Positions 17,340 through 26,501 of a stretch of 64,000 bases of DNA are shown here, piece by piece. Each line of letters starts with the position of its first letter. The first letter of the stretch is position 1. Both the position numbers and the translations under genes were made by a program. Source of the stretch: CALBRZ01 sp964511065 (GTDB lineage Bacteria; Planctomycetota; Planctomycetia; Pirellulales; S012-138); the NCBI GenBank assembly GCA_964511065.1, contig CAZEEG010000001.1:70994-134993 (forward strand), read 5' to 3'. The notes beneath the pieces were generated by a model that did no database searches, had not been told where the DNA came from, and saw only the letters and a program-made list of their open reading frames with translations.

Positions 17340-18356
17340 ATGAACCAGGTTAGTGCCGCAAATCCCGTTTCGGCTGTCTCGCAGTGGCAGCAATTGGCCG
17401 ATCGCGCACTGGCCGGCGAAACACTCAGTCGCGAAGACGGGCTTGCCATTCTCGGCTCACCCGATGAGCAACTGCTCGATTTGCTGGCGGCTGCCTACCG
17501 GGTCCGGCAGCGCTACTTTGGCAATCGGGTGCAACTTTACTTTTTGATGAACGCCAAGAGTGGCCTGTGCCCTGAAGATTGCAGCTATTGTTCGCAATCG
17601 AAGGTTTCGGACGCCGACATCCCGCGCTACAACCTGCTCAATGTGGAAAAGCTCCTGGCCGGGGCGGCCGCAGCCGCCGAGCGCGATGCCAAGACCTACT
17701 GCATTGTGATCTCTGCCCGCGGCCCCTCAGAGCGCGAGATGAAGGCCGTCACCTCGATTGTGCCGCAGATCAAGGAGCGCTACGGACTCAAGGTGTGCGC
17801 CTGCCTGGGCCTCTTGACCCCCGAGCAGGCACAGCGTCTGAAGGCCTGCGGCGTGGACCGCGTGAACCACAACCTCAATACCAGCCAGCGCTACTACCCT
17901 GAAATCTGCTCCACGCATACCTTCCAGGACCGGATCAACACGCTGCGGGCGGTTCGCGATGCCGGTATGGAGATGTGTTCCGGTGGCATCGTAGGCATGG
18001 GCGAAGAACCCACCGATGTTGTGGACATGGCGATTTCGCTCCGGGAATTGGGGGTCCATTCCATTCCGGTCAACTTCCTTCAAGCCATCGACGGAACACC
18101 GCTGCAAGGCCGCGACGATCTGGACCCCAGGTATTGCTTGAAGACGCTCTGCCTGTTCCGGCTGTTCAATCCTGACCGCGAGTTGCGAATTGCAGGCGGC
18201 CGCGAAGTTCATCTCCGCAGCATGCAACCGCTGGGCCTGTACCCAGCCAACTCGATGTTTGTCGGCGATTATCTCACCACGCCCGGGCAAATGCCCGACG
18301 CCGACTTCCAGATGATTCGTGATCTGGGGTTTGAAGTCGAACTGGGCGGCTGCTGA
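17340..18356 (+). CDS. bioB: Biotin synthase
   Basis: BioB is a radical SAM enzyme that inserts sulfur into dethiobiotin, the last step of biotin synthesis. The protein is 338 aa, the usual length. The SAM-binding cluster motif is CPEDCSYC with Cys77, Cys81 and Cys84, preceded by LYFLMNAKSGL. Other family marks are YCIVISARGP, ACLGLLTPEQAQRLKACGVDRVNHNLNTS, MCSGGIVGMGE and the closing AGGREVHLRSMQPLGLYPANSMFVGDYL. The start is the ATG at 17340; an upstream in-frame codon at 17319 adds only seven residues. No other biotin gene is in the window, so the pathway is scattered. Confidence 0.97.
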   Translation: MNQVSAANPVSAVSQWQQLADRALAGETLSREDGLAILGSPDEQLLDLLAAAYRVRQRYFGNRVQLYFLMNAKSGLCPEDCSYCSQSKVSDADIPRYNLLNVEKLLAGAAAAAERDAKTYCIVISARGPSEREMKAVTSIVPQIKERYGLKVCACLGLLTPEQAQRLKACGVDRVNHNLNTSQRYYPEICSTHTFQDRINTLRAVRDAGMEMCSGGIVGMGEEPTDVVDMAISLRELGVHSIPVNFLQAIDGTPLQGRDDLDPRYCLKTLCLFRLFNPDRELRIAGGREVHLRSMQPLGLYPANSMFVGDYLTTPGQMPDADFQMIRDLGFEVELGGC

Positions 18357-18489
18357 AAACCGCGCAACCCCCCAACGGCCATGGAAGCCGTTTGGAGCGG
18401 CTGCTTTCGATCCGTGCGCGGCGTCATTATGATGTCGGTCATTGGCCACATCTCCCCCATGAAACTTCGCACACAAGGATCGAACTGCA

Positions 18490-19455
18490 ATGGCCCAGAA
18501 GATACTCTCGCAGACACACTTCTTTGCCGGCCCTCGGCGACTTGGACGGCCAGGCGTGGTGTTCGCGGCAATTGCCCTGCTCACTGCTTTGGGGAGCTCC
18601 ACGACGGCACAAGACGCCCAGGATCCGGAACGGGCGCTCTCAGAGGTTAAGGCCACCGTCGAGCCTGGCAACCCGCGGATGGTGCTGATCTTCACGCATG
18701 CGGCCGGCTTTCGGCATGGCTCGATCCCCGTGGGGGCCAATGCCGTGCGATTCTTGGGCCGGCAAACCGGGGCCTTCGATTCGCTCATTAGCGACGACCC
18801 GGCGATGTTCGATCCCGAGCGGTTGAAAGAGTTCGATGCCGTGGTCCTGGTCAACACCACCGGTGATTGGCTGGCGCCCAAGCAGGCCAAGGGGCAGCAG
18901 CTAAGCCCTGAGGAGCGGAAAACGCGCGATGCCACGCTCCAGCGGCGGCGGCAGGCTCTGCTCGAATTCGTCGCCAGCGGTAAGGGAGTGGCCGGTTTCC
19001 ACGCCGCCAGCGATTCGCACTACAACTGGAAAGAATTCGGCGAACTGATCGGCGGGTATTTCGACGGCCACCCTTGGCATCAGAAGATCGGCGTTACCCT
19101 CACCGAGCCAGAACACCCGCTGCTGGCGGCCTTTGACGGCAAAGGCTTCGAAATCACCGACGAAATCTACCAGTTCAAAGACCCGTACACCCGCGATCGG
19201 TTGCGGGTGCTGCTGACCGTTGATAACTCAACCATCGACGCTGGCAAGGGCAAGCGAAAGGATGGCGATTACGCCATCGCCTGGATTCAGGAACACGGCA
19301 AGGGACGCGTGTTTTACAGTTCGCTGGGGCACCGCGATTCGATCTTTGGCCATCCGGCCGTGATGCAGTTCTATCTCGACGGCATCCAGTATGTGCTGGG
19401 CGATCTCAAGGCCGATGCTACTCCCAGCAATCGCGTTACCAGTGCTGCGCAGTAG
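18490..19455 (+). CDS. Secreted ThuA-domain protein
   Basis: The predicted protein has 321 aa. A signal peptide covers about residues 1-40 (VVFAAIALLTALGSSTTA). The ThuA domain, a class I glutamine-amidotransferase-like fold, follows: VLIFTHAAGFRHGSIP, VVLVNTTGDW, GKGVAGFHAASDSHYNWKEFGELIGGYFDGHPW and the closing GKGRVFYSSLGHRDSIF. ThuA proteins were first tied to trehalose use in rhizobia; planctomycetes carry many secreted copies whose substrates are unknown. AAGGA lies upstream of the ATG. A strong terminator follows at 19536-19566. A second ThuA gene is at 23276-24382. Confidence 0.88.
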   Translation: MAQKILSQTHFFAGPRRLGRPGVVFAAIALLTALGSSTTAQDAQDPERALSEVKATVEPGNPRMVLIFTHAAGFRHGSIPVGANAVRFLGRQTGAFDSLISDDPAMFDPERLKEFDAVVLVNTTGDWLAPKQAKGQQLSPEERKTRDATLQRRRQALLEFVASGKGVAGFHAASDSHYNWKEFGELIGGYFDGHPWHQKIGVTLTEPEHPLLAAFDGKGFEITDEIYQFKDPYTRDRLRVLLTVDNSTIDAGKGKRKDGDYAIAWIQEHGKGRVFYSSLGHRDSIFGHPAVMQFYLDGIQYVLGDLKADATPSNRVTSAAQ

Positions 19456-19535
19456 CCACGGCTTCGGAGGACTTCAAGCCGTCGCTCGCAACCCAATTGA
19501 ACGTCGTGCGCGATGAACCACCAGGATCAACCAAG

Positions 19536-19574
19536 AGACCGTGCCACGGTTGCCGTGGCACGGTCTTTGATCTT
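19536..19574 (+). terminator. Rho-independent terminator after ThuA gene
   Basis: A perfect 14-bp stem, AGACCGTGCCACGG at 19536-19549 with CCGTGGCACGGTCT at 19553-19566, closes a TTG loop and is followed by TTGATCTT. It lies 80 bases after the stop of the forward ThuA gene and 200 bases from the converging sulfite reductase stop, so it may serve both directions. Confidence 0.8.
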
Positions 19575-19773
19575 ACGGTGGCGATGTTCTCCAACCTGGA
19601 ACAGACATAATGCCTTCCAGGGCAGCGCGCAAACGGCTGCACTTTGACGCTGGCCGGTCGCAACGTCTCCATTTCCAGCGAACGTCGGCCGCGCCGCTCT
19701 GCTGAACCGTGCGGTCAGCCGAACCTGCGCGAACAAACGCTCGGCGGCACTCGACGCGGGCGGTCCGCCCTCA

Positions 19774-21501
19774 TCAGGCGGCTTCTGCCGACGAATACTG
19801 CTCGGCCCACGCGGCCAGGTCTTCAGCCCCCTTGCGGTGGCAGAAGTCGCCAAAGGTTTCACCCTTGTGCCGCTCGTTCTTGAAGTAGACCAGCAGCGGC
19901 ACGATGGTCGAAACCACTTCTTCGGCCGGCACCAAGTCCTTGTAGATAAAATTGAGCCGATCGCCCAGCTTGCGACCGCCGACCAGCACCGTGTACTTGC
20001 CCATGGTCTTGCCAACCAGGCCGATGTCGCTGTTGTAGGGCCGTGCGCAGCCGTTGGGGCAGCCGGTCATGCGGATGGTGAACTCTTCTGCCGACAGTCC
20101 CAGCCGGGCGATTTCGACTTCCAGTTGGTCGATCATCGACGGCAAGACCCGTTCGCTCTCGGTAATGGCCAGGCCGCAGGTCGGCCAGGCGGGGCACGCC
20201 ATCGACCAGCGGCGGACATTGCTGATGTCCTCGGTGAGCGGCACGCCGTGCTCGCGGAGGATCGATTCCAGTTCGGGCCGTACCTCGGGCTCGAGATCGG
20301 TGAACAGGATGCTTTGGTGGCCCGTGAGGCGGATGCCGGGATTGAAGGTGCGGCAAATCTTGCGAATGGCCGTCTTGAGGCGGAAATCGCCTTCGTCGCG
20401 GATGCGACCGTTCTCGACATTCAGCCCGTAGAAGACCCGGCCATCACCCTGCTCGTGCCAGCCCATGTGGTCGTCGAAACCGTAGACGTCCTCGGGGTGC
20501 GGGTCGGGCAGTTTGTGGCCGTAGTATTCTTCCACCTGGTGTTTGAACCAGGGGATTCCCTTGTTGGCGATCAGGTACTTGAGGCGGGCCTGCTTGCGGT
20601 CACTCCGGTTACCATAGTCCTTTTGCACACGCACGATGGCCGTGGCCACATCGATCAACTGCTCAGGCGTGCAGAAGGCCAACCGCTTGCCCAGGGCGGG
20701 GAAGGTTTTCTTGTTCGAGGGCGTGACACCAAAGCTGCCGCCCACTGACAAGTTGTAGCCGATGATCTGATCGTTCTCGCAAATGGCCAGAATGCCCAGG
20801 TCGTTGGCGTATACGTCGATGCAGTTGTCCTCGGGCAGGGCGATGGCCATTTTGAACTTGCGCGGCAGGTAATTCGTGCCGTAGATCGGCTCGATCACCG
20901 GATCGGTCGGACCGCCGCCGACCATCGTCTGCTCGCCGGTTTCGATGTCGTTCAACCAGATTTCGCGATACGCCGTGGTGCGGGGCGCGAAGTAAGCCGC
21001 CAGGGTGGCCGCGGTATCTTGCATCTGCTGATGCACGGGCGAGTGATAGTGCGGGGCCGGGCAGCACATCACGTTACGGTTGACGTCGCCGCACGCCCCC
21101 AGCGTGCTGAGCTTGATCTCGTTGATGCGGCTGATGGCCCGCTTCAGGTTGCTCTTCACCACGCTATGCAGTTGTAGCCCTTGCCGCGTGGTGATCCGGA
21201 GCGTGGAATTGCCTACCTCTTCGCACAAATCCAACTCGCCCAGCAATTGTTCGCTGGTGAGCCTTCCCCCGGGGATCTTGCTGCGGACCATGAAGATGAA
21301 GTGCCGCTCCGACTTAGCGCCGGGCCGGGACGTGCGCTGATCGCGGTCATCCTGCTGGTACGTACCGTGAAACTTAAGAATCTTCGTTGTGTCCTTGGGA
21401 AAGACATCCGTACCATCGACCAGTTCCTGGGCGATGTTCCCGCGGAGGTAGTTGCTTTGTTCCTTGATCGTTTCGACGGAGCTGAGTTTCTCGTTGGCCA
21501 T
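19774..21501 (-). CDS. sir: Assimilatory sulfite reductase, siroheme/4Fe-4S subunit
   Basis: This enzyme reduces sulfite to sulfide with six electrons from ferredoxin or a flavoprotein, giving sulfide for cysteine synthesis. The protein is 575 aa. The cluster and siroheme ligands are visible as ACPAWPTC (Cys436, Cys442) and TGCPNGC (Cys481, Cys485). Anion-site residues occur in STLRITTRQGLQLH and GACGDVNRNVMCCPAP. The overall order of two ferrodoxin-like and two reductase domains is typical of CysI/Sir. No flavoprotein gene is adjacent, so a ferredoxin-dependent form is possible. The start is the ATG at 21499-21501; an upstream extension to 21597 is not protein-like. A CbiX-type chelatase that could supply siroheme precursor lies 6 kb away at 27431. 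Confidence 0.92.
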   Translation of the reverse strand: MANEKLSSVETIKEQSNYLRGNIAQELVDGTDVFPKDTTKILKFHGTYQQDDRDQRTSRPGAKSERHFIFMVRSKIPGGRLTSEQLLGELDLCEEVGNSTLRITTRQGLQLHSVVKSNLKRAISRINEIKLSTLGACGDVNRNVMCCPAPHYHSPVHQQMQDTAATLAAYFAPRTTAYREIWLNDIETGEQTMVGGGPTDPVIEPIYGTNYLPRKFKMAIALPEDNCIDVYANDLGILAICENDQIIGYNLSVGGSFGVTPSNKKTFPALGKRLAFCTPEQLIDVATAIVRVQKDYGNRSDRKQARLKYLIANKGIPWFKHQVEEYYGHKLPDPHPEDVYGFDDHMGWHEQGDGRVFYGLNVENGRIRDEGDFRLKTAIRKICRTFNPGIRLTGHQSILFTDLEPEVRPELESILREHGVPLTEDISNVRRWSMACPAWPTCGLAITESERVLPSMIDQLEVEIARLGLSAEEFTIRMTGCPNGCARPYNSDIGLVGKTMGKYTVLVGGRKLGDRLNFIYKDLVPAEEVVSTIVPLLVYFKNERHKGETFGDFCHRKGAEDLAAWAEQYSSAEAA

Positions 21502-21965
21502 GCTGCTACAAAGGGGTGGGCGGAACAATGGGGGGGGGGTGAAAAGCATGAATCCCGGCGGGACAACGGCGGACGCTGCCATCGACCGATGCAGCAAGGA
21601 TCGCCGGTGGCGTTTACCGGGGGGCGTGGCACGAACCCTTCACCTGCAAACCCAGGGGGCATCCAATGCGTCCCCGGAAATGCTCAATCAGGCGAATGTT
21701 CACAATCTTTAGCATTATTGTCGTCATTGCGCGGCAACGTCAATCAGTATAATCGGCACTTTTTTCGGCTTCCAGAGCGGACCTAGTTTCGCAAAAGTCC
21801 AGAATTTCTCAACTTCCGTCCCAATGGGCGAGTCGATTGCCCTGCCGCCGAGGGGGGTTGGGAAGCTTGGGATTACTGCGAACCATGCTACTACGAGCGG
21901 TTCGATAGCCGGCGAATTCAAATTCGACAGCCACCCACCCGCTCGGCGGGGGGTGAGGAGCGACC
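21502..21965. other. Divergent intergenic region, no gene seen
   Basis: These 464 bases lie between the reverse sulfite reductase gene and the forward DapA-like gene. There is an AT-richer patch near 21690-21830 that probably holds promoters. No gene, repeat copy or RNA was recognised. Confidence 0.4.
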
Positions 21966-22931
21966 ATGGCTGCTTTTGTTCCCTCGGGCGTGATCCCCGC
22001 CTGCCTGATGCCGTTCACGGCCGACCTCCAATTGAACGAAGCAGCGTACCGCAGCCATTTGCGTGACTTAGCTGCGGTCGATGGGGTCGCCGCCATCACC
22101 ATCAATGGGCACGCAGCCGAGGTCCATGCGCTGTCGCCGGACGAGCAACAACGGGCATTGGCCATTGCCTGCGATGAAGTTGGAGATGCCGTGCCGATCA
22201 TTTCCGGCATCTACGGCACCAATTGCGCCATGGCCGCCAGCCTGGCGGCCATGGCGCAGCGCGAAGGGGCCTCCGGTCTGCTTATCTTCCCTAATGAAGT
22301 TCTTGCCCTAGCGGGCAGTCGCAAGCAGGAAATGGCCCTGGCACACGTGGCCGCGGTCGCCGACGTCACTCATTTGCCGCTGATTTTATTCCAGTATCCG
22401 CATACCAGCGGGCTTGGCTACCCGATGGATACGCTCCGCGCGCTGTGCGAAACCTTCCCCAGTGTGGCCGCCATCAAGGACTGGTGCCACGACCCGCCGC
22501 TGCACGAGCGACACATACGCGAGTTGCACGCCCTGCCGCGTCCGGTCCGTGTCCTTACCACGCACAGCACATGGTTATTCAGTTCGCTGGTGCTGGGTTG
22601 CGACGGATTGCTTTCCGGCGCCGGCAGCGTGATTGCCGCCCTGCAGGTGGCGCTGTGGAGGGCGGTTCAAAGCAACGATCTCGCCGCCGCCCGACAAATC
22701 AACGACCAGATGTACCCGATCGTCCGCGCATTTTATGCGGAACCACTGGTCGATATGCACAACCGCATGAAAGAAGCACTGGTGCTGCTCGGCAGGCTTC
22801 CGGCCGCGCACGTACGGCCCCCGCTGGTGAAGTTGCCGCCTGAAGAAATACAAGCGATTGCCGAGGCACTCAGCGCGATGGAGAAACTCCAAGTGAACGC
22901 CGCGACCACCTGGCAACGTGGACACGTTTGA
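21966..22931 (+). CDS. DapA/NanA-family class I aldolase (dihydrodipicolinate synthase-like)
   Basis: The predicted protein has 321 aa and is a TIM-barrel Schiff-base aldolase of the dihydrodipicolinate synthase/N-acetylneuraminate lyase family. The Schiff-base Lys is Lys171 in AAIKDW and the catalytic Tyr is Tyr144 in LFQYPHT. The GxxGE-like loop that defines DapA reads NGHAAEVHAL here, a departure from the usual GTTGE. So a different 2-keto acid substrate is more likely than aspartate semialdehyde. Cytoplasmic. GAGGAG lies just before the ATG. The gene stands alone between a divergent gene and a repeat-bearing spacer. Confidence 0.85.
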   Translation: MAAFVPSGVIPACLMPFTADLQLNEAAYRSHLRDLAAVDGVAAITINGHAAEVHALSPDEQQRALAIACDEVGDAVPIISGIYGTNCAMAASLAAMAQREGASGLLIFPNEVLALAGSRKQEMALAHVAAVADVTHLPLILFQYPHTSGLGYPMDTLRALCETFPSVAAIKDWCHDPPLHERHIRELHALPRPVRVLTTHSTWLFSSLVLGCDGLLSGAGSVIAALQVALWRAVQSNDLAAARQINDQMYPIVRAFYAEPLVDMHNRMKEALVLLGRLPAAHVRPPLVKLPPEEIQAIAEALSAMEKLQVNAATTWQRGHV

Positions 22932-22977
22932 TGATTGCGTCGCCGAGATCGGGCCGTCGCACGAGCGTTGCCGCACG

Positions 22978-23057
22978 TTCTTCTGCTTTCCAGCGCAATC
23001 GGCGGCATTGCGTAAACCGGGCACGAAATAAGGCGGACATTCGCCGCCCAAGTGTCC
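22978..23057 (+). repeat. Dispersed intergenic repeat, copy R1
   Basis: The element runs from TTTCCAGCGCAATCGGCGGC at its head to GGCGGACATTCGCC and AAGTGTCC at its tail. It matches the copy at 33501 at most positions of both ends. A small hairpin GGCG-GACATT-CGCC at 23032-23045 replaces the AGCG/CGCT pair of other copies. Located 46 bases after the DapA-like gene. Confidence 0.75.
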
Positions 23058-23275
23058 AAACCACCGCTGATCTCGACTGGTTCGGCTTGGCTCCTTGAAG
23101 CGGCCCCGCCCCGTGGCCACAATGGGGCACCCCGCTTGCTCCCTGGCACGGAGGGCAACGCTGCCGCAACTCCTTGTCATTGATTCGTACGGGGGGCCAT
23201 GCCGGGCCGGGTGGCCAGCCCAGTGCATTGTGTCCCACCGGACCAGACATTCCTTCCGATCAAGGTCGACGACCG

Positions 23276-24382
23276 ATGCCGAGCCTGTTCTGCAATCTGC
23301 CGTTCCTCCGCGGGAATCATGCTCACCGTTTCACGGCGCTGCTCTTGGCAACCATGCTGTTGCCGCTGGGTACCGCAGAGCGCATTTCAGCGGCCGATGG
23401 CGAAACGAAAGAGCGTCCCTACGTGGTTTACGAGGGCGATTCCGGCCCCGGGTACGGCAAGCACATTGTCCTGATTTCCGGCGATGAAGAATACCGTTCG
23501 GAAGAGGCGCTGCCGCAACTCGGGAAGATTCTCGCCAGGCATCACGGCTTCCAATGCACGGTGCTGTTTGCCGTTGACCCGGCTACCGGGGAAATCAACC
23601 CCAACGTGCGAAATAACATCCCAGGCCTGGAGGCGTTGAAGTCGGCCGACTTGATGATCATCGCTACGCGATTCCGCGACCTGCCCGACGATCAAATGAA
23701 ATACATTGTGGACTATATCGAGTCGGGCAAACCGGTCATTGGCATGCGGACGGCCACGCACGCCTTCAACATCCGCAAGGATTCAGCGTACCACAAGTAC
23801 GATTGGCGTTATGGCGGCGAAGATTACCCCAAGGGATTCGGCAAGCAAGTGCTGGGCGAAACCTGGGTGGCGCACCACGGCCGTCACAAGCACGAAAGTA
23901 CTCGCGGTATCGTCGCCAAAGACGCAGCCGACCATCCGATCCTCCGCGGCATCAAAGATGGCGACATCTGGGGGCCGACCGATGTTTACACGGTGAACCT
24001 GCCGCTGCCGGGCGACAGCCGCCCGCTGGTGTTGGGCCAGGTGCTCAAGCGGCTGGGAGAATTTGACCAGAACGACCCGCACTTCGGCATGCGGCCGGAC
24101 GATCCGCCGCTTGAAGGGCAAAAGAACGATCCCATGATGCCTATCGCCTGGACGCGCAGTTATCAGGGGGCCCGGGTCTTCTGCACCACAATGGGCTCGT
24201 CGACCGATGTGCTCAGCGAGGGCGTGCGGCGGATGCTGGTCAATGCCGCTTACTGGTGCATCGGCCTGGAAGACAAAATCCCGGCGAAAAGCGATGTCTC
24301 GCTGGTGGGCGATTACCGTGCCACGCAATACGGTTTCAACGAATTCCAGAAAGGGATCAAACCGTCGGATCATGCCTGGTAA
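23276..24382 (+). CDS. Secreted ThuA-like protein (second copy type)
   Basis: The predicted protein has 368 aa. The start is the ATG at 23276, giving a signal peptide (FTALLLATMLLPLGTAERISA). The frame is open to 23174 but the upstream part overlaps intergenic sequence. The ThuA-like fold follows: HIVLISGDEEYRSEEALPQLGKIL, SADLMIIATRFRDLPDDQMKYIVDYIESGKPVIGMRTATHAF and the closing YQGARVFCTTMGSSTD. The GDEEYRSEE opening belongs to a planctomycete subgroup with little similarity to the copy at 18490. Predicted to lie outside the cytoplasm. Function unknown. RNase HI follows 104 bases downstream. Confidence 0.82.
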   Translation: MPSLFCNLPFLRGNHAHRFTALLLATMLLPLGTAERISAADGETKERPYVVYEGDSGPGYGKHIVLISGDEEYRSEEALPQLGKILARHHGFQCTVLFAVDPATGEINPNVRNNIPGLEALKSADLMIIATRFRDLPDDQMKYIVDYIESGKPVIGMRTATHAFNIRKDSAYHKYDWRYGGEDYPKGFGKQVLGETWVAHHGRHKHESTRGIVAKDAADHPILRGIKDGDIWGPTDVYTVNLPLPGDSRPLVLGQVLKRLGEFDQNDPHFGMRPDDPPLEGQKNDPMMPIAWTRSYQGARVFCTTMGSSTDVLSEGVRRMLVNAAYWCIGLEDKIPAKSDVSLVGDYRATQYGFNEFQKGIKPSDHAW

Positions 24383-24486
24383 TGGCGGCCAGTGGCACCG
24401 GCAGTACCAACGTTCCACGTGGCGTTCGACATGGTTCGCCATGATACTCTAGCGCGGCAGGGAAGGCTGAGCACGGCAAGAAACGG

Positions 24487-24963
24487 ATGAATTCATCGAG
24501 TGCGAAAACGCGTCCCCTGGTCCAACTGTTTACCGATGGCGGCTGCAGCGGCAATCCAGGGCCCGGTGGCTGGGCCTATCTGCTGCGCCACCCCCAAAGC
24601 GGCAAAGAGAAGGAAGCCTTCGGGGCCGAGGCCGAAACCACCAATAACCGGATGGAATTGAGGGCTGTTATCGAAGGCCTTTCGGCCCTGAACGCACCGT
24701 CCATCGTCGAGCTCTATACCGATAGCGTGTACGTCGGCAAGGGACTCAGCGAGTGGATGCAGGCCTGGAAGGCCCGGGGCTGGAAACGCCGCGAAGGCAA
24801 GCGGCTTGCGCCCGTCAAGAACGAGGATTTATGGCGGAAACTGGATGAATTGGCCCAGATTCACGAGATCCGATACTTCCAGGTGGCGGGGCATAGTGGT
24901 CATCCCGAGAACGAGCGCTGCGATCAACTGGCCGTTGCCGCATACCAGCACCTGTTGCCGTAG
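24487..24963 (+). CDS. rnhA: Ribonuclease HI
   Basis: RNase HI cuts the RNA strand of RNA-DNA hybrids, for example at Okazaki primers and R-loops. The protein is 158 aa, the usual length. The metal-binding residues are Asp17 in FTDGG, Glu57 in NNRMELRAV, Asp79 in YTDSVYV and Asp146 in NERCDQLA, with the catalytic His136 in VAGHSGHPENER. The basic protrusion (KARGWKRREGKRL) used to bind hybrids is present. It has no N-terminal hybrid-binding domain. The start is the ATG at 24487. Confidence 0.97.
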   Translation: MNSSSAKTRPLVQLFTDGGCSGNPGPGGWAYLLRHPQSGKEKEAFGAEAETTNNRMELRAVIEGLSALNAPSIVELYTDSVYVGKGLSEWMQAWKARGWKRREGKRLAPVKNEDLWRKLDELAQIHEIRYFQVAGHSGHPENERCDQLAVAAYQHLLP

Positions 24964-25119
24964 AACAGGCCGGTGCGGCGACAACCGCTGATCCCAGCAC
25001 GCACGAGCCAAGCGAACGCACGCCTGCGCCGCAGCACGATTGACCAGGTGGCCGGCGACGGACGGCTACCAACAAAATGATCGGCCAGGTGACCGCTTCG
25101 GCGCATTGGTTGGCAGTTA

Positions 25120-25206
25120 TTGATTGTGGCGCCGCCAATGTTCCGTTGCCGAAGGAATTGTGCCGAGTATCTTCCGTTTTGCAGCACAATCGGCAACGTT
25201 TGGCGG
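25120..25206. repeat. Dispersed intergenic repeat, degenerate copy R7
   Basis: The stretch 25120-25150 matches the tail of the repeat in reverse orientation (compare the tail at 42904-42936: GGCGGCGC, then ATCAATAAC on the minus strand). The stretch 25170-25206 matches the head in forward orientation (CTTCCGTTTTGCAGCACAAT). The two halves also share an internal inverted repeat, GTTGCCG/CGGCAAC with TTGTGC/GCACAA at 25146-25163 and 25184-25199. This looks like a rearranged or double copy. Confidence 0.5.
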
Positions 25207-25333
25207 TGCGGATTGTCGGCCGGGTTTCGCTGCTCTGAGTAAGTGCCGACCGGAGTTTTCCGACCACGTTCGCACCGAGCAATTTACGACACTTCAAACT
25301 GCGATGACGAAACTGTTTTCAAGGGGGCCTGCG

Positions 25334-26380
25334 ATGATCGACCGACCGCGCCGCTGGAATCGCGCCGTGTTGGCGCTGGTTGCCTGGATGGCTTTCACAT
25401 CCATTAGTGTTTGGACCTCCGCGGCGCGTGCCGCCGAGCTATCGCTATTGGCGGCGGTGAAGCAAGGCGCGGCCGAAGTCTATATCAACGGCCGCGGTTA
25501 CTCCACTGGCGATGCCCTGCAACTCCGCGTTCGCAAGAAAGTCGCCGGCACGCTCAACATCAAGGTAGAGCCCGGCACGGTGCTTGTGCCCATCAAGGGA
25601 CAATGCCAAAGCATGGTGGCGTTTGGGGTGAAATGGCACTGGTCAGCCCAGGGCAAGTGGAATGCCTGCAGCGAAATCGTCCTCGACAGCAGCGCAGAGC
25701 AGGTTTTCATCCTCGAAGGTTATTGCCGCGATGCCAAGCTGCCTTCCCCCAAGTCGGCAAATTATTTCACCCTGGACAAAACGGACGAGGCGTCGCTCAA
25801 GGTGCTGGTGGAAGGCAAGCGCAACGGTTGTACGGCCAAGATCATCCAGGCAGCCATCTGGATTGCCCGCGACCGCGTGCAAGACACGTTCCTGGCGGCC
25901 AACTTCCACTGCAATGAGCGGGAAATCCAGGCAGCCCGCTCGCTGTTGGAAGTGGTTCGCGCCACGGCCGAGGACGTGATTCAGCGGCGGGAATCGGCCC
26001 TGCGGGAAGTGCTGGCAGAATTGCGGATCAGTGTCGAGGCCGGCGGCGGCATCGAACTTTCTGAACTGCTGAAGCAGTTTGGCGTGACCAAGGAAGCCGA
26101 GGTCACCGCCGACGCTCGCGTCAGCGGCCCCCTGGGCTTTGTGGGGGTCGAAGTTTCCAAGGGCCAACGCTTTGCCGTGCTCGATGAGCGTAACGGTCGA
26201 GTTTTGGTGGCAGGCAACGCCGGTGTGATTCCCGTCCGCGGATGGATCGCGGCCGACAAAGTGGTGGTCCGTGAAATGGTCGATACTGAATCCGACAGAG
26301 ATGCAGCGGCCGAAAGGGTGGGGGCAAACGTCGGCCGCCTGCGCGACGCCGTCCTGGAAGTACTCGACAAAGTCGACTGA
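25334..26380 (+). CDS. Secreted protein of unknown function with SH3-like C-terminal region
   Basis: The predicted protein has 348 aa. The start is the ATG at 25334 because AAGGGGG at 25321-25327 lies seven bases before it; the frame is open further upstream without a site. A signal peptide runs to about residue 35 (AVLALVAWMAFTSISVWTSAARA). The middle has several Cys residues (KGQCQSM, WNACSEIV, EGYCRDA, NGCTAKII, NFHCNE) that could form disulfides. Residues 265-325 look like an SH3-type barrel (VEVSKGQRFAVLDERNGRVLVAG, VIPVRGWI). I do not recognise the family. It is preceded by a repeat copy and followed by the LOG-family gene. Confidence 0.72.
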   Translation: MIDRPRRWNRAVLALVAWMAFTSISVWTSAARAAELSLLAAVKQGAAEVYINGRGYSTGDALQLRVRKKVAGTLNIKVEPGTVLVPIKGQCQSMVAFGVKWHWSAQGKWNACSEIVLDSSAEQVFILEGYCRDAKLPSPKSANYFTLDKTDEASLKVLVEGKRNGCTAKIIQAAIWIARDRVQDTFLAANFHCNEREIQAARSLLEVVRATAEDVIQRRESALREVLAELRISVEAGGGIELSELLKQFGVTKEAEVTADARVSGPLGFVGVEVSKGQRFAVLDERNGRVLVAGNAGVIPVRGWIAADKVVVREMVDTESDRDAAAERVGANVGRLRDAVLEVLDKVD

Positions 26381-26501
26381 AGGTAGTTTGATGGGGCAAG
26401 GCCCGGCGGATTGGGCAGCCGAGCCATGCGCGGCGGGGTAGCTCGCCAGCCATCCCGCCAGCCGCGCAGCACCCGGTTCGCAGCTACCTAAGGATCCGCC
26501 G

